Source: Streptomyces asiaticus
GTDB taxonomy: Bacteria > Actinomycetota > Actinomycetes > Streptomycetales > Streptomycetaceae
Reading direction: 5' to 3'
DNA: 64,000 bases
Assembly (NCBI RefSeq): GCF_018138715.1
Contig: NZ_JAGSHX010000006.1
Location: 3,658,001 to 3,722,000 of the forward strand
This document shows positions 41,729-49,797 of this stretch, piece after piece. The notes under the pieces are model-generated. The model worked only from the letters and a program-made list of their open reading frames with translations, did not search any database and had not been told where the DNA came from. Numbering within the stretch: position 1 is the first letter of the stretch; each line of letters starts with the position of its first letter. The position numbers and the translations under genes were made by a program.

Positions 41729-43131
41729 CGGAACGTGCGTCGTACCAGGTGTGGGCCCTGCCCGGGATGCCCGAGGTGCGGCCCGGTGACGACCTCGCCA
41801 AGCTGATCGCCGACGCCGCGACCTCGGGTGGTCTGCCGGGGCTCGCGCACGGCGATGTGCTGCTGGTCACCTCCAAGATCGTCAGCAAGGCGGAGGGGCG
41901 CGTCGTCGAGGCGGCCGACCGCGAGGCGGCCATAGACGCCGAGACGGTGCGGGTCGTGGCGCGGCGCGGCCGCACGCGGATCGTCGAGACCCGTCACGGT
42001 CTGGTCATGGCCGCCGCCGGGGTCGATGCCTCCAACACCCCTTCCGGGACCGTCCTGTTGCTCCCCGAGGACCCCGACGCCTCGGCGCGGGCGATCCGGG
42101 CCGGGCTGCGGGAGGTGCTCGGCGTGGAGGTCGGCATCATCGTCACCGACACGTTCGGGCGGCCGTGGCGGAACGGGGTCACCGATGTCGCCATCGGGGC
42201 CGCCGGGGTGCGGGTGCTGGACGATCTGCGCGGCGGAGTCGACGCGTACGGGAACGCGCTGAGCGCGACCATCGTCGCCACCGCTGACGAGCTGGCCGCC
42301 GCGGGTGACCTGGTCAAGGGCAAGGCCGGGGGGCTGCCGGTGGCGGTGTTGCGGGGGCTTCCGCAGGTGGTGGCGTTCGAGGGGCTGGACGGGGCTGAGG
42401 GGGCCGAGGGGTCTGAGGGGTCTGAGGGGTCTGAGGGGGCCGAGGGCTCTGACCGGCGGGGGGTTGATGAGGACGAGGGCGCGCGGGCGTTGGTGCGCGG
42501 CGCCGCGGACGACATGTTCCGGCTGGGCACCTCCGAGGCCGTACGGGAGGCGGTGACGCTGCGGCGTACGGTGCGGGAGTTCACCGATGAGCCGGTGGAC
42601 GGCGCGGCGGTGCGGCGCGCGGTCGCCGCCGCCGTCACCGCGCCGGCGCCGCACCATACGACGCCGTGGCGGTTCGTCCTGCTGGAGTCGGAGGAGTCGC
42701 GGACGCGGCTGCTGGACGCGATGCGGGACGCCTGGATCGCCGACCTGCGCGGGGACGGCTTCTCGGAGGAGAGCATCGCCAAGCGGGTGCGGCGCGGGGA
42801 TGTGCTGCGCAAGGCGCCGTACCTGGTGGTTCCGTGCCTGGTCGCCGACGGCGCCCACACGTATCCCGACCCTCGGCGGAACACGGCGGAGCGCGAGATG
42901 TTCGTGGTCGCGGCCGGGGCCGGGGTGCAGAACCTGCTGGTCGCGCTGGCGGGTGAGGGGCTGGGCTCGGCGTGGGTGTCGTCCACGATGTTCTGCCGCC
43001 CGGTGGTGCGCGAGGTCCTGGGCCTGCCGGACGACTGGGACCCGATGGGCACGGTCGCGGTCGGCCAGGCGGCGGTACCGCCGGGGGCGCGGCCGGAGCG
43101 GGGGGTCGAGGGGTTCGTGGTGGTGCGGTAG
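41725..43131 (+). CDS. fbiB: F420-0:gamma-glutamyl ligase FbiB, fused to nitroreductase domain
   Basis: 468 residues. The N-terminal domain (1-220) adds glutamates to F420-0: [43 protein letters not shown]. The C-terminal domain (about 260-468) is a nitroreductase-like FMN domain ([28 protein letters not shown]) that in actinobacteria reduces dehydro-F420 and extends the glutamate tail. The linker (about 222-245) is low-complexity ([18 protein letters not shown]) and made of repeated GAGGGGTCT units, longer than usual. Start overlaps the fbiA stop. Confidence 0.95.
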   Translation: MTERASYQVWALPGMPEVRPGDDLAKLIADAATSGGLPGLAHGDVLLVTSKIVSKAEGRVVEAADREAAIDAETVRVVARRGRTRIVETRHGLVMAAAGVDASNTPSGTVLLLPEDPDASARAIRAGLREVLGVEVGIIVTDTFGRPWRNGVTDVAIGAAGVRVLDDLRGGVDAYGNALSATIVATADELAAAGDLVKGKAGGLPVAVLRGLPQVVAFEGLDGAEGAEGSEGSEGSEGAEGSDRRGVDEDEGARALVRGAADDMFRLGTSEAVREAVTLRRTVREFTDEPVDGAAVRRAVAAAVTAPAPHHTTPWRFVLLESEESRTRLLDAMRDAWIADLRGDGFSEESIAKRVRRGDVLRKAPYLVVPCLVADGAHTYPDPRRNTAEREMFVVAAGAGVQNLLVALAGEGLGSAWVSSTMFCRPVVREVLGLPDDWDPMGTVAVGQAAVPPGARPERGVEGFVVVR

Positions 43132-43452
43132 GTGGGGGTTCGGTAGGTGGGGGTTCGGCGGTGGGGGTTCGCGGTGGGGGTGCTGTGAGGGCTGGGGGGC
43201 GGGGTGTGTGGGGTTGGGTTGGCCGGGTCGGGGTTGTGCGGAGTGGTTGTGCGGTGGGGTCGCGTGCGCGGGGGTTGGGGGCGCGCGTTGTGTGGAGTGG
43301 GAGTGCGGGGGCGGGGGTGGTTGCTGGGGTGCGCCTTGGGATTGGCCGGGGGTGGCTACTGGGGGTGGCTGGGCGCCGTAGGGCGCGATGCGCGGTCGGT
43401 GGTGTGGTGGGTGCCGGACCGGCGGGCCGGCGGTGGGTCGTAGGGTGGCCGC
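43132..43452 (+). repeat. G-rich low-complexity gap after fbiB
   Basis: The plus strand is dominated by G and T with short repeats (GTGGGGGTTCGGTAGGTGG and GTGGGGGTTCG variants at 43132-43190, then GGGGTTG and GCGGGGG runs). It ends with CCGGCGGGCCGGCGG. The complement strand is correspondingly C/A-rich. No gene is visible. Confidence 0.6.
43441..43446 (+). promoter_or_regulatory. Candidate -10 box for the glycosylase gene
   Basis: TAGGGT lies 7 bases before the GTG start at 43453, so transcription would begin at the start codon (leaderless). There is no ribosome binding site. No good -35 is seen in this GC-rich stretch. Confidence 0.45.
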
Positions 43453-44364
43453 GTGTGTGTGAGACGTGTCTGGAGTCCCCCAGGCCCCTGTGACCTCGCG
43501 CGTAACCTCGGTGTGTTGCAGCGAGGGCCGGGGGATCCCGCGTTTCAGGTCGACGCGGACGGCGCGTTCTGGCGGGCGAGCCGGACTCCGGCCGGGCCCG
43601 GGACCCTACGGATCGCGCGCCAGGGCGCGGAGATCGAGGGACGGGCCTGGGGGCCGGGGGCGGAGTGGCTGCTGGACGGTCTGCCCGCTCTGCTCGGGGC
43701 GGACGACGACCCGTCCGCGTTCGTGCCCCGCCATCGGCTGGTCCACGAGACGCACCGGCGTCATCCCGGCCTCCGGCTCATCCGGACCGGGCTGGTCCTC
43801 GAGTCGCTGATCCCCTCGATCCTGGAGCAGAAGGTCACCGGCGTCGAGGCGTACCGGGCCTGGCGGCTGCTGCTCCGGCGCCATGGCGAGCCCGCGCCCG
43901 GGCCGGCCGAGGGGATGCGGATGCGGGTCATGCCCGATCCGCGGGGCTGGGCGCTGATTCCGTCGTGGGAGTGGCATCGGGCGGGCGTGGACGCGAAGCG
44001 CTCCTCGACGATTCTGCGGGCGGTGCGGGTTGCTCGGCGGCTGGAGGAGGCGGCGTCCATGGACCTTGCCGCTGCCTCGGCTCGGCTGCGGGTGATTCCG
44101 GGTATTGGGCCTTGGACGGCGGCGGAGACGTTGCAGCGCAGTAATGGGACGCCGGATGCGGTCACGGTTGGTGATCTGCATTTGCCAGGGATTGTCGGGT
44201 ATGCGCTGGCGGGGGTGCGGGGGGCGGATGATGAGGCGATGCTTGAGCTTTTGGCGCCTTATGCGGGGCAACGGTATCGGGCGGCGCGGCTGATTTTGTT
44301 GTCCGGGCGGATGCCGGCTCGGCGGGCGCCGCGGTTGGCGGTGCGGGACTTTCGGGGGATGTAG
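43453..44364 (+). CDS. AlkA-like DNA glycosylase (HhH-GPD)
   Basis: 303 residues from GTG at 43453. The C-terminal half carries a helix-hairpin-helix VIPGIGPWTAAETLQRS (about 215-232) and the catalytic Asp241 in DAVTVGDLHLP, as in 3-methyladenine glycosylases of the AlkA type. The middle part (about 100-140, RLIRTGLVLESLIPSILEQK) is typical of the same fold. It should remove alkylated bases. The last third of the gene (from about 44100) uses T at the third codon position far more than the neighbours (GGG ATT, GGT GAT CTG CAT TTG), a local shift in composition. Probably leaderless; converges on manC. Confidence 0.87.
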   Translation: MCVRRVWSPPGPCDLARNLGVLQRGPGDPAFQVDADGAFWRASRTPAGPGTLRIARQGAEIEGRAWGPGAEWLLDGLPALLGADDDPSAFVPRHRLVHETHRRHPGLRLIRTGLVLESLIPSILEQKVTGVEAYRAWRLLLRRHGEPAPGPAEGMRMRVMPDPRGWALIPSWEWHRAGVDAKRSSTILRAVRVARRLEEAASMDLAAASARLRVIPGIGPWTAAETLQRSNGTPDAVTVGDLHLPGIVGYALAGVRGADDEAMLELLAPYAGQRYRAARLILLSGRMPARRAPRLAVRDFRGM

Positions 44365-44382
44365 GGCCTCGGGCTCTTGGGT

Positions 44383-44505
44383 GCGGTTGCCGTCGCGGGT
44401 GCGGTCGCGATCGCGGTTGCCGTTGCGGGGCGCGGTCGCCGTTGCCGGGTGCGGTTGCCGTTGCTGGGCGCGGTCGCCGTTGCCGGGTGCGGGGCCGTGG
44501 GCGCC
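44383..44505 (+). repeat. 19-bp tandem repeat array
   Basis: Units of GCGGTYGCCGTTGCYGGG(T/C) start at 44413, 44432, 44451 and 44470 (exactly 19 bp apart), with diverged copies at 44383 and 44401. The array follows the glycosylase stop and is not in a plausible gene. Confidence 0.65.
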
Positions 44506-44514
44506 TTCGGCGAT

Positions 44515-44680
44515 GAGCCCCCACCCCGCCCCTTCCCGAAACGATGGGGCTCCGCCCCCTCGGCCCCCACCGGGGCTCCGCCCCCGACCACCCCGCTCCT
44601 CAAACGCCGGAGGGGCTGAAATGCAGGGCTCCGCCCCCGACCACCCCGCTCCTCGAGCGCCGGAAGGGCTTAGTTCTCGC
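44515..44680 (+). repeat. Dispersed GC-rich intergenic repeat, copy 2
   Basis: Same element as at 33057: CCACCCCGCCCCTTCCCGAA, then GGGGCTCCGCCCC, then two tandem copies of CCCCGCTCCTC, a short spacer and GCCGGAGGGGCTG-type ends (44600 and 44660). It lies between two convergent genes. The 340-bp gap 44365-44704 holds no gene. Confidence 0.75.
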
Positions 44681-44704
44681 CGGGGGAGCGGGGGCGTCAG
44701 GGCG

Positions 44705-45811
44705 TCACTGGTCGGATGAGAAGCGGACCGCGCCCGCCGGGATGTCGGCTCCGCACCACACGCGCACTCCGTCTCGTAGCTCGTTGTCGGGGCCGACCAG
44801 GGCGCCGTCGCCGACTACCGCGCCCTGGAGGACCGTGCGGGCGCCGATTCGGGCGCCGGCGCCGACGAGGGAGTCTCGGACCTGGGCGCCCTCTTCCACG
44901 ATGGCGCCCTCCAGCACCGTGCTGCCGTCGATGCGCGCGCCCGCGCCCACCCGGGCCTGGCGGCCGATGACCGTGCCGCCGGTCAGTTTGGCGTCGACCG
45001 CGACCGAGGCGCTGTCCAGGACGAGGCGGTCGCCGCAGCGGCCCGGTACGGCCGGGGAGGGGGCACGGCCCAGCACCAGGTCCGCGGAGCCGCGGACGAA
45101 CGCCTGGGGGGTGCCCAGGTCGAGCCAGTAGGTGGAGTCGACCATGCCCTGGAGGTGGGCGCCCTCCGCGAGCAGACCGGGGAAGGTCTCGCGTTCCACG
45201 GAGACGGGGCGGTCGGCGGGTATCGAGTCGATGACCGAGCGGTTGAAGACGTACGCGCCCGCGTTGATCTGGTCGGTGACGATCTCCTCGGGGGTCTGCG
45301 GCTTCTCCAGGAACGCGGTGACCCTGCCCCGTTCGTCCGTGGGCACCAGCCCGTACGCGCGCGGGTCCGGGACTCGGGTGAGGTGCAGGGAGACATCGGC
45401 GCCCGCCGTGCGGTGGTTGTCGACGAGGGCGCGGATGTCGAGGCCGGTGAGGATGTCACCGTTGAAGATGAGCACCGGGTCGTCGGGGCCCGAGCGCAGT
45501 CGGGAGGCGACGTTGCGGATGGCGCCGCCGGTCCCGAGCGGTTCCTCCTCCGTCACGTACTCCAGGTGCAGGCCGAGCGCGGAGCCGTCACCGAAGTACG
45601 GCTCGAAGACCTCCGCCAGATAGGACGTGGCGAGCACGATGTGCTCGACCCCGGCGGCGCGGGCGCGGGCGAGTTGGTGGGTCAGAAACGGGACGCCCGC
45701 CGCCGGGACCATCGGCTTGGGAGTGTGCACCGTCATCGGGCGCAACCGGGTTCCCTTGCCGCCGACCAGGAGGATCGCCTCTGGCGATGGCGTTGCTGGC
45801 GCGTTGGTCAC
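44705..45811 (-). CDS. manC: Mannose-1-phosphate guanylyltransferase family
   Basis: 368 residues from GTG at 45811, chosen because the nucleotide-binding signature LLVGGKGTRLRPMTVHTPKP must be near the N terminus. The domain (1-240) makes nucleotide-sugar from mannose 1-phosphate and GTP; LIFNGDILTGLDI carries the metal-binding Asp, and FLEKPQTPEEI is typical. The C-terminal third (about 250-360) is a left-handed beta-helix made of hexapeptide repeats (VIGRQA, VGAGAR, VLEGAI, VVGDGA). It completes the manA-manB-manC route to GDP-mannose. Substrate nucleotide is by family and context. Confidence 0.9.
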   Translation of the reverse strand: MTNAPATPSPEAILLVGGKGTRLRPMTVHTPKPMVPAAGVPFLTHQLARARAAGVEHIVLATSYLAEVFEPYFGDGSALGLHLEYVTEEEPLGTGGAIRNVASRLRSGPDDPVLIFNGDILTGLDIRALVDNHRTAGADVSLHLTRVPDPRAYGLVPTDERGRVTAFLEKPQTPEEIVTDQINAGAYVFNRSVIDSIPADRPVSVERETFPGLLAEGAHLQGMVDSTYWLDLGTPQAFVRGSADLVLGRAPSPAVPGRCGDRLVLDSASVAVDAKLTGGTVIGRQARVGAGARIDGSTVLEGAIVEEGAQVRDSLVGAGARIGARTVLQGAVVGDGALVGPDNELRDGVRVWCGADIPAGAVRFSSDQ

Positions 45812-45882
45812 GTACGTCTCTGCTTCCTGCTGGGGCTCGCCGGTCGGCGGCCAGTGTATGCAGATCCCCCGACCGCGCCTGA

Positions 45883-47307
45883 TCAGCGCCCCTGGAGGCG
45901 GGCGGCCGTCTTCCGTACCGAACCGAGCTTCTTGTAGAGACGCTTGCCGGGGCACTCGGTGGCGAAGCCGTCGCGGTGACCCGCGATCACATGGAACTTT
46001 ACGTTGGCGCCCTTTTTGTACTTGTTGCCGCCGCCCGACACCAGATGCGTCGTACCGCGCGGATTCCGCTTGAAGAGGCCCAGTTTCCACGCGGTGAGCT
46101 TGGCGACGGCCTTCACGGCCTTGGCCGAGGGCTTCTTGGAGGTGAACGTGCCGAGGACAGCGACGCCCATGCTGTTGGTGTTGAAGCCCAGCGTGTGCGC
46201 CCCGCGTACGGCTTTGGTCACACCGCCGGAGCGGCCTTCGTAGATTTTCCCGCACTTGTCGATGGTGAAGTTGTAGCCGTAGTCACGCCATCCCAGGCTC
46301 TTCACGTGGTAGCGGTAGATACTGCGCACAACGGAGGGCGCCTGTGAGCAGCTGTAGTTGTTGCCCGTCACGGTGTGGTGGATGAAGGCGACCTTCACGG
46401 TCTTGCTGTAGACATGGCCCGTTTCGCGGATCTTCTCGTCGGCGCCCCAGCCCGCGCGCGTGACGATGGCGGGCCGCGGCGCGCTGTAGCGGGCGGCGGC
46501 CGCCGTGGCTGCCTCGGCGTCGGCATCGGTGTCGAGCGCGCTGGGCGGCGGGGTGGTGGTCACGGAGGGTCCGGGGGTGGTCGGCTTCGCACCCGGCACG
46601 CCACTCCCTGACGACGGCGCCCCACCCCCCGCCGTCGGCATCGGATGCCCCGCCGTCGGTGCCGGATGCCCCGGAAGCGCGCGGAGCGCGGCCCGGTCCG
46701 GCCCCGGCGGCGCCGGGGGCTCACCCGGGTCGATCAGCTCCAGCCGCAGCCCGGACGGCAGGGCCGCCGCCCCAGCGTCCGCCGCCCGCGCGTCCGACCC
46801 CGCGTCCGCCCTCGCCGCCCGTTCCGGCCGTACCCGCGCCTCGACGGCGTCCGAGGCGCCGACCCACAGCGGCGCGGTGCCGCCGTGCGCCCGTGCGCCG
46901 CGGAGTTCGGGCGAGTCCGGGTCGGGGGCCTCGTCCCCGTACGGCAGCAGCTCGCGCCATGGCGACCACGCGCCGCCGACCGCGCGGGTACGCACCTGCG
47001 CCCGGCCGCGGAGCTCCGCGGCGGGCCGGTCCCAGACGACGCCGACGAGCGAGAACGGCCGCACGCCCGACGCCGTGACGCCCCGCTCGGCCGCGGCGTC
47101 ACCGCGCCGGGCGGCCACACCCCGGTCCGTCCCGCCACCCACGAGCGAGTCCAGCGAGTCCAGCGGGCGCAGCGGCAGCGACCGCGTGGAGCCGACGGCG
47201 ACGGTCCGCTCGGCCCGGGCGTGGGCGGGGCCGGGATGCAGGGCGAGGGGAAGGGCGAGGGCGGCGGTGCACGCGACGCCGATCGAGGATGCCAGGTATG
47301 CACGCAT
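45883..47307 (-). CDS. Secreted PGRP-type amidase-like protein
   Basis: 474 residues, ATG at 47307. A signal peptide (YLASSIGVACTAALALPLAL, cleaved near AHA) sends it outside. A Pro/Thr/Ser-rich linker (about 210-260) precedes a peptidoglycan-recognition/amidase-2 domain (about 270-460). Visible there are RAGWGADEKIR, FIHHTVTGNNYSCS with the first zinc His, YNFTIDKCGKIYEGRSGG, and FHVIAGHRDGFATECPGK with the later His and Cys. It should cut the amide bond between N-acetylmuramic acid and the peptide, or bind the wall. It is divergent from the TIGR03089 gene. Confidence 0.9.
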   Translation of the reverse strand: MRAYLASSIGVACTAALALPLALHPGPAHARAERTVAVGSTRSLPLRPLDSLDSLVGGGTDRGVAARRGDAAAERGVTASGVRPFSLVGVVWDRPAAELRGRAQVRTRAVGGAWSPWRELLPYGDEAPDPDSPELRGARAHGGTAPLWVGASDAVEARVRPERAARADAGSDARAADAGAAALPSGLRLELIDPGEPPAPPGPDRAALRALPGHPAPTAGHPMPTAGGGAPSSGSGVPGAKPTTPGPSVTTTPPPSALDTDADAEAATAAAARYSAPRPAIVTRAGWGADEKIRETGHVYSKTVKVAFIHHTVTGNNYSCSQAPSVVRSIYRYHVKSLGWRDYGYNFTIDKCGKIYEGRSGGVTKAVRGAHTLGFNTNSMGVAVLGTFTSKKPSAKAVKAVAKLTAWKLGLFKRNPRGTTHLVSGGGNKYKKGANVKFHVIAGHRDGFATECPGKRLYKKLGSVRKTAARLQGR

Positions 47308-47422
47308 GATTGAAATCGTCTACATAAGGGGACAAACCTGTCCATTCGGAAGAGCGCGCACGTCGCGGACCGTCCGCTGACCCGGACCCCACCGACCCCA
47401 TCCGCGCCGCATCTTCGGCGCG

Positions 47423-47428
47423 TAGGCT
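47423..47428 (+). promoter_or_regulatory. Candidate -10 box for the TIGR03089 gene
   Basis: TAGGCT ends 7 bases before the GTG start at 47436, so the message would be leaderless. No ribosome binding site is present upstream of that start. Confidence 0.45.
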
Positions 47429-47435
47429 TGCGCGG

Positions 47436-48188
47436 GTGAACGCCACCGATCGCACCCCCGCCGACCTGCTGGGATCCGCGCTCGACGCGGATCCCTCCCG
47501 CCCGCTCGTGACCTTCTACGACGACGCCACGGGCGAACGCGTCGAACTCTCCGTGGCCACCTTCGCCAATTGGGTGGCGAAGACCGCCAATCTCCTCCAG
47601 GACGATCTCGCCGCCGCGCCCGGCGACAGATGCGCACTACTGCTCCCCGCCCACTGGCAGACCGCCGTGTGGCTGGTGGCCTGCTCCTCGGTCGGGGTCC
47701 TCGTGGACATCGGGGGCGACCCGGCCTCCGCCGACCTCGTCGTCAGTGGCCCGGACAGCCTCAAGGAGGCACGGGAGTGCTCCGGGGAGCGGGTGGCGCT
47801 GTCGCTCCAGCCGCTGGGCGGCCGCTTCCCCCAGCTGCCGGAGGGGTTCGCGGACTACGCCGTGGAGGTGCCCAGCCAGGGCGACCGCTTCGCCCCGTAC
47901 TCCCCCGTGGACCCGGATACCCCCGCGCTGGCCGTCGGCGGTGTGGAGCTGACGAGCGCCCAGGTGGTGGAGCGGGCGGGCGCCGACGCCGCCGGTCGGG
48001 GGCTCGGGCCCGGTTCGCGGATCCTCTCGGGGCTTTCGTACGGCACCTGGGAGGGGCTCTCGTACGGGCTGTACGCGCCGCTGGTCAGTGGCGGTTCGGT
48101 GGTGCTCTGCCGCCATCTGGACCGGCTGGACGAGAAGGAGCTGGCCGGGCGCAAGCAGAGCGAGCGCGTCACCGCCACCACACCCTGA
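47436..48188 (+). CDS. TIGR03089 family protein (AMP-binding-like)
   Basis: 250 residues from GTG at 47436. Sequence order and motifs match the small actinobacterial family TIGR03089, related to the N-terminal part of acyl-CoA synthetase/AMP-binding proteins: RPLVTFYDDATGERVELS, NLLQDDLAAAPGDRCALLLP, and LSYGTWEGLSYGLYAPLVSGGSVVL. It lacks the adenylation lysine and C-terminal lid of true synthetases, so an enzymatic role is doubtful. It has no operon partner but lies at the head of the LCP cluster. A mycobacterial relative sits next to LCP genes too. Confidence 0.85.
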   Translation: MNATDRTPADLLGSALDADPSRPLVTFYDDATGERVELSVATFANWVAKTANLLQDDLAAAPGDRCALLLPAHWQTAVWLVACSSVGVLVDIGGDPASADLVVSGPDSLKEARECSGERVALSLQPLGGRFPQLPEGFADYAVEVPSQGDRFAPYSPVDPDTPALAVGGVELTSAQVVERAGADAAGRGLGPGSRILSGLSYGTWEGLSYGLYAPLVSGGSVVLCRHLDRLDEKELAGRKQSERVTATTP

Positions 48189-48451
48189 GGCCACGGCCGC
48201 CACCACACCTTAAGGCGACGGTCGCCACCCACACCCTGAGAACAACAGCCCCCAGCCCCAGCCCTCTGCCCCTCCCCTGACCCGTCCGGCGGACCGAGAG
48301 CCGAGCCCACGGGCCGCGCCGCCCACCCCGCGCGATGATCTACGGATACGTACAACCATGCATGGGCTTCGCATGTCTGTTCCGTTAATCGGCATCCCGG
48401 CATGCGATGCCGCTCCGCCCCCGGGCGGAAGACGGGTGGGAGGACGCGGAC

Positions 48452-49570
48452 GTGACGACCGACAGCTCTGAGCCTGCGCCGAGACGCAGGCGCCGCTGGC
48501 CGCGCGTCCTGGCGCTGGGCGTGGCCCTGCTGGTGCTGTCGGCCGCCGGGGTGGGCTGGTGGTTCTACGAACGCCTCGACGGCAATATCCGCACCGACAC
48601 CCGGACCGCGAACGAGCTGAAGAAGTACGAGGCCGAGCGGCCGGTGTCGGTGGTGCGGGACGCGCAGAACATCCTGCTGATCGGCTCCGACAACCGGGGC
48701 GGCAAGGGCAACGGCAAATACGGCAAGGACACCGGCACCCAGCGCTCGGACACCACGATCCTGCTGCACCTCCAGGCCGGCGGTAAGAGCGCCACCGCCG
48801 TCTCCGTCCCGCGCGATCTGATGGTGGACATCCCGGCCTGCGAGGGGCCGGACGGAAAGCGCGCCCAGGCCCGGTTCGCCCAGTTCAACTGGGCGTTCGA
48901 ATCCGGTGGCGCGGCCTGTTCGATCCGCACCGTCGAGAAGCTGACCGGGATCCGCGTCGACCACCACATGATCGTGGACTTCAGCGGCTTCAAGCGGCTG
49001 GTGAACGCGGTCGGCGGGGTGGAGATGTGCCTGAAGGAGCCCGTGGACGACGCCGAAGCGCATCTGAAGCTGCCCGCGGGCCGTCAGGTCCTCCACGGCG
49101 AGCAGGCCCTGGGCTATGTGCGCGCCCGGTACAGCATCGGCGACGGCAGCGACACGGAGCGCATCGGGCGGCAACAGGAGTTCATGAGCTCGCTTGTGAA
49201 GAAAGTGCAGAGCAATGGTGTGCTGCTCAATCCCGCGAAGCTGTATCCCGTGCTCAACGCCGCGACGTCCTCGCTGACCACGGATCCGGGCCTGGATTCG
49301 CTCAAAGATCTGTACGCTCTGGTGCGCGGGGTGCGGGACATCCCGCGGGACAAGATCCGCTTCCTCACGATTCCGCGGCAGCCCTACACGTACAACAAGA
49401 ACCGCGATGAGCTCGTCCAACCCGATGCCGACCGGCTGTTCCGGCAGTTGCGGCTGGATCGGCCGGTGCCGGTGTCCCACGCCGTCACGGCCTCGGCGGG
49501 TGGCGGGCCCAAAGCCGCCGATCTCACCGGCTACCAGGGGACGACCGCGGCGCGCGGCATCTGCGAGTAA
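48452..49570 (+). CDS. LCP family glycopolymer transferase, paralogue 1
   Basis: 372 residues from GTG at 48452, which has GGGAGGA 8 bases upstream (an ATG at 48407 lacks one). Short basic cytoplasmic tail, one membrane helix (about 18-37, VLALGVALLVLSAAGVGWWF), then the LCP domain outside: NILLIGSDNRGG, RSDTTILLHL with Arg98 and Asp100, VSVPRD, and YVRARYSIGDGSDTERIGRQQ. It has no C-terminal LytR_C domain. LCP proteins move teichoic acid-type or other glycopolymers from lipid carriers to peptidoglycan. The catalytic arginines all look intact. First of five paralogues in this window. Confidence 0.93.
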   Translation: MTTDSSEPAPRRRRRWPRVLALGVALLVLSAAGVGWWFYERLDGNIRTDTRTANELKKYEAERPVSVVRDAQNILLIGSDNRGGKGNGKYGKDTGTQRSDTTILLHLQAGGKSATAVSVPRDLMVDIPACEGPDGKRAQARFAQFNWAFESGGAACSIRTVEKLTGIRVDHHMIVDFSGFKRLVNAVGGVEMCLKEPVDDAEAHLKLPAGRQVLHGEQALGYVRARYSIGDGSDTERIGRQQEFMSSLVKKVQSNGVLLNPAKLYPVLNAATSSLTTDPGLDSLKDLYALVRGVRDIPRDKIRFLTIPRQPYTYNKNRDELVQPDADRLFRQLRLDRPVPVSHAVTASAGGGPKAADLTGYQGTTAARGICE

Positions 49571-49797
49571 AAGAACCATAAGAGCGGCCCATGAATCGTG
49601 AAGGATCAGATAAGGATTGGGCAGATTGCCCAGTTGTAGGGAAGTGGAATTTGTCACCGGCGTCGCTTGACGCTGATCTGGACGGATAGTGTGAGCGATC
49701 CGGTGCGCTCTACGAGGTGGCCGCGCACTGCACGAAGACAGATGGAGCGCCTTGAGGGGGAGGCGCCGCGTGGCACCGACGGAGGACACAGGCGACC

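Noticed and set aside
49667..49692. Promoter TTGACG/TAGTGT before LCP paralogue 2
   Set aside because: Spacing is only 14 bp, too short for a normal sigma-70 promoter.
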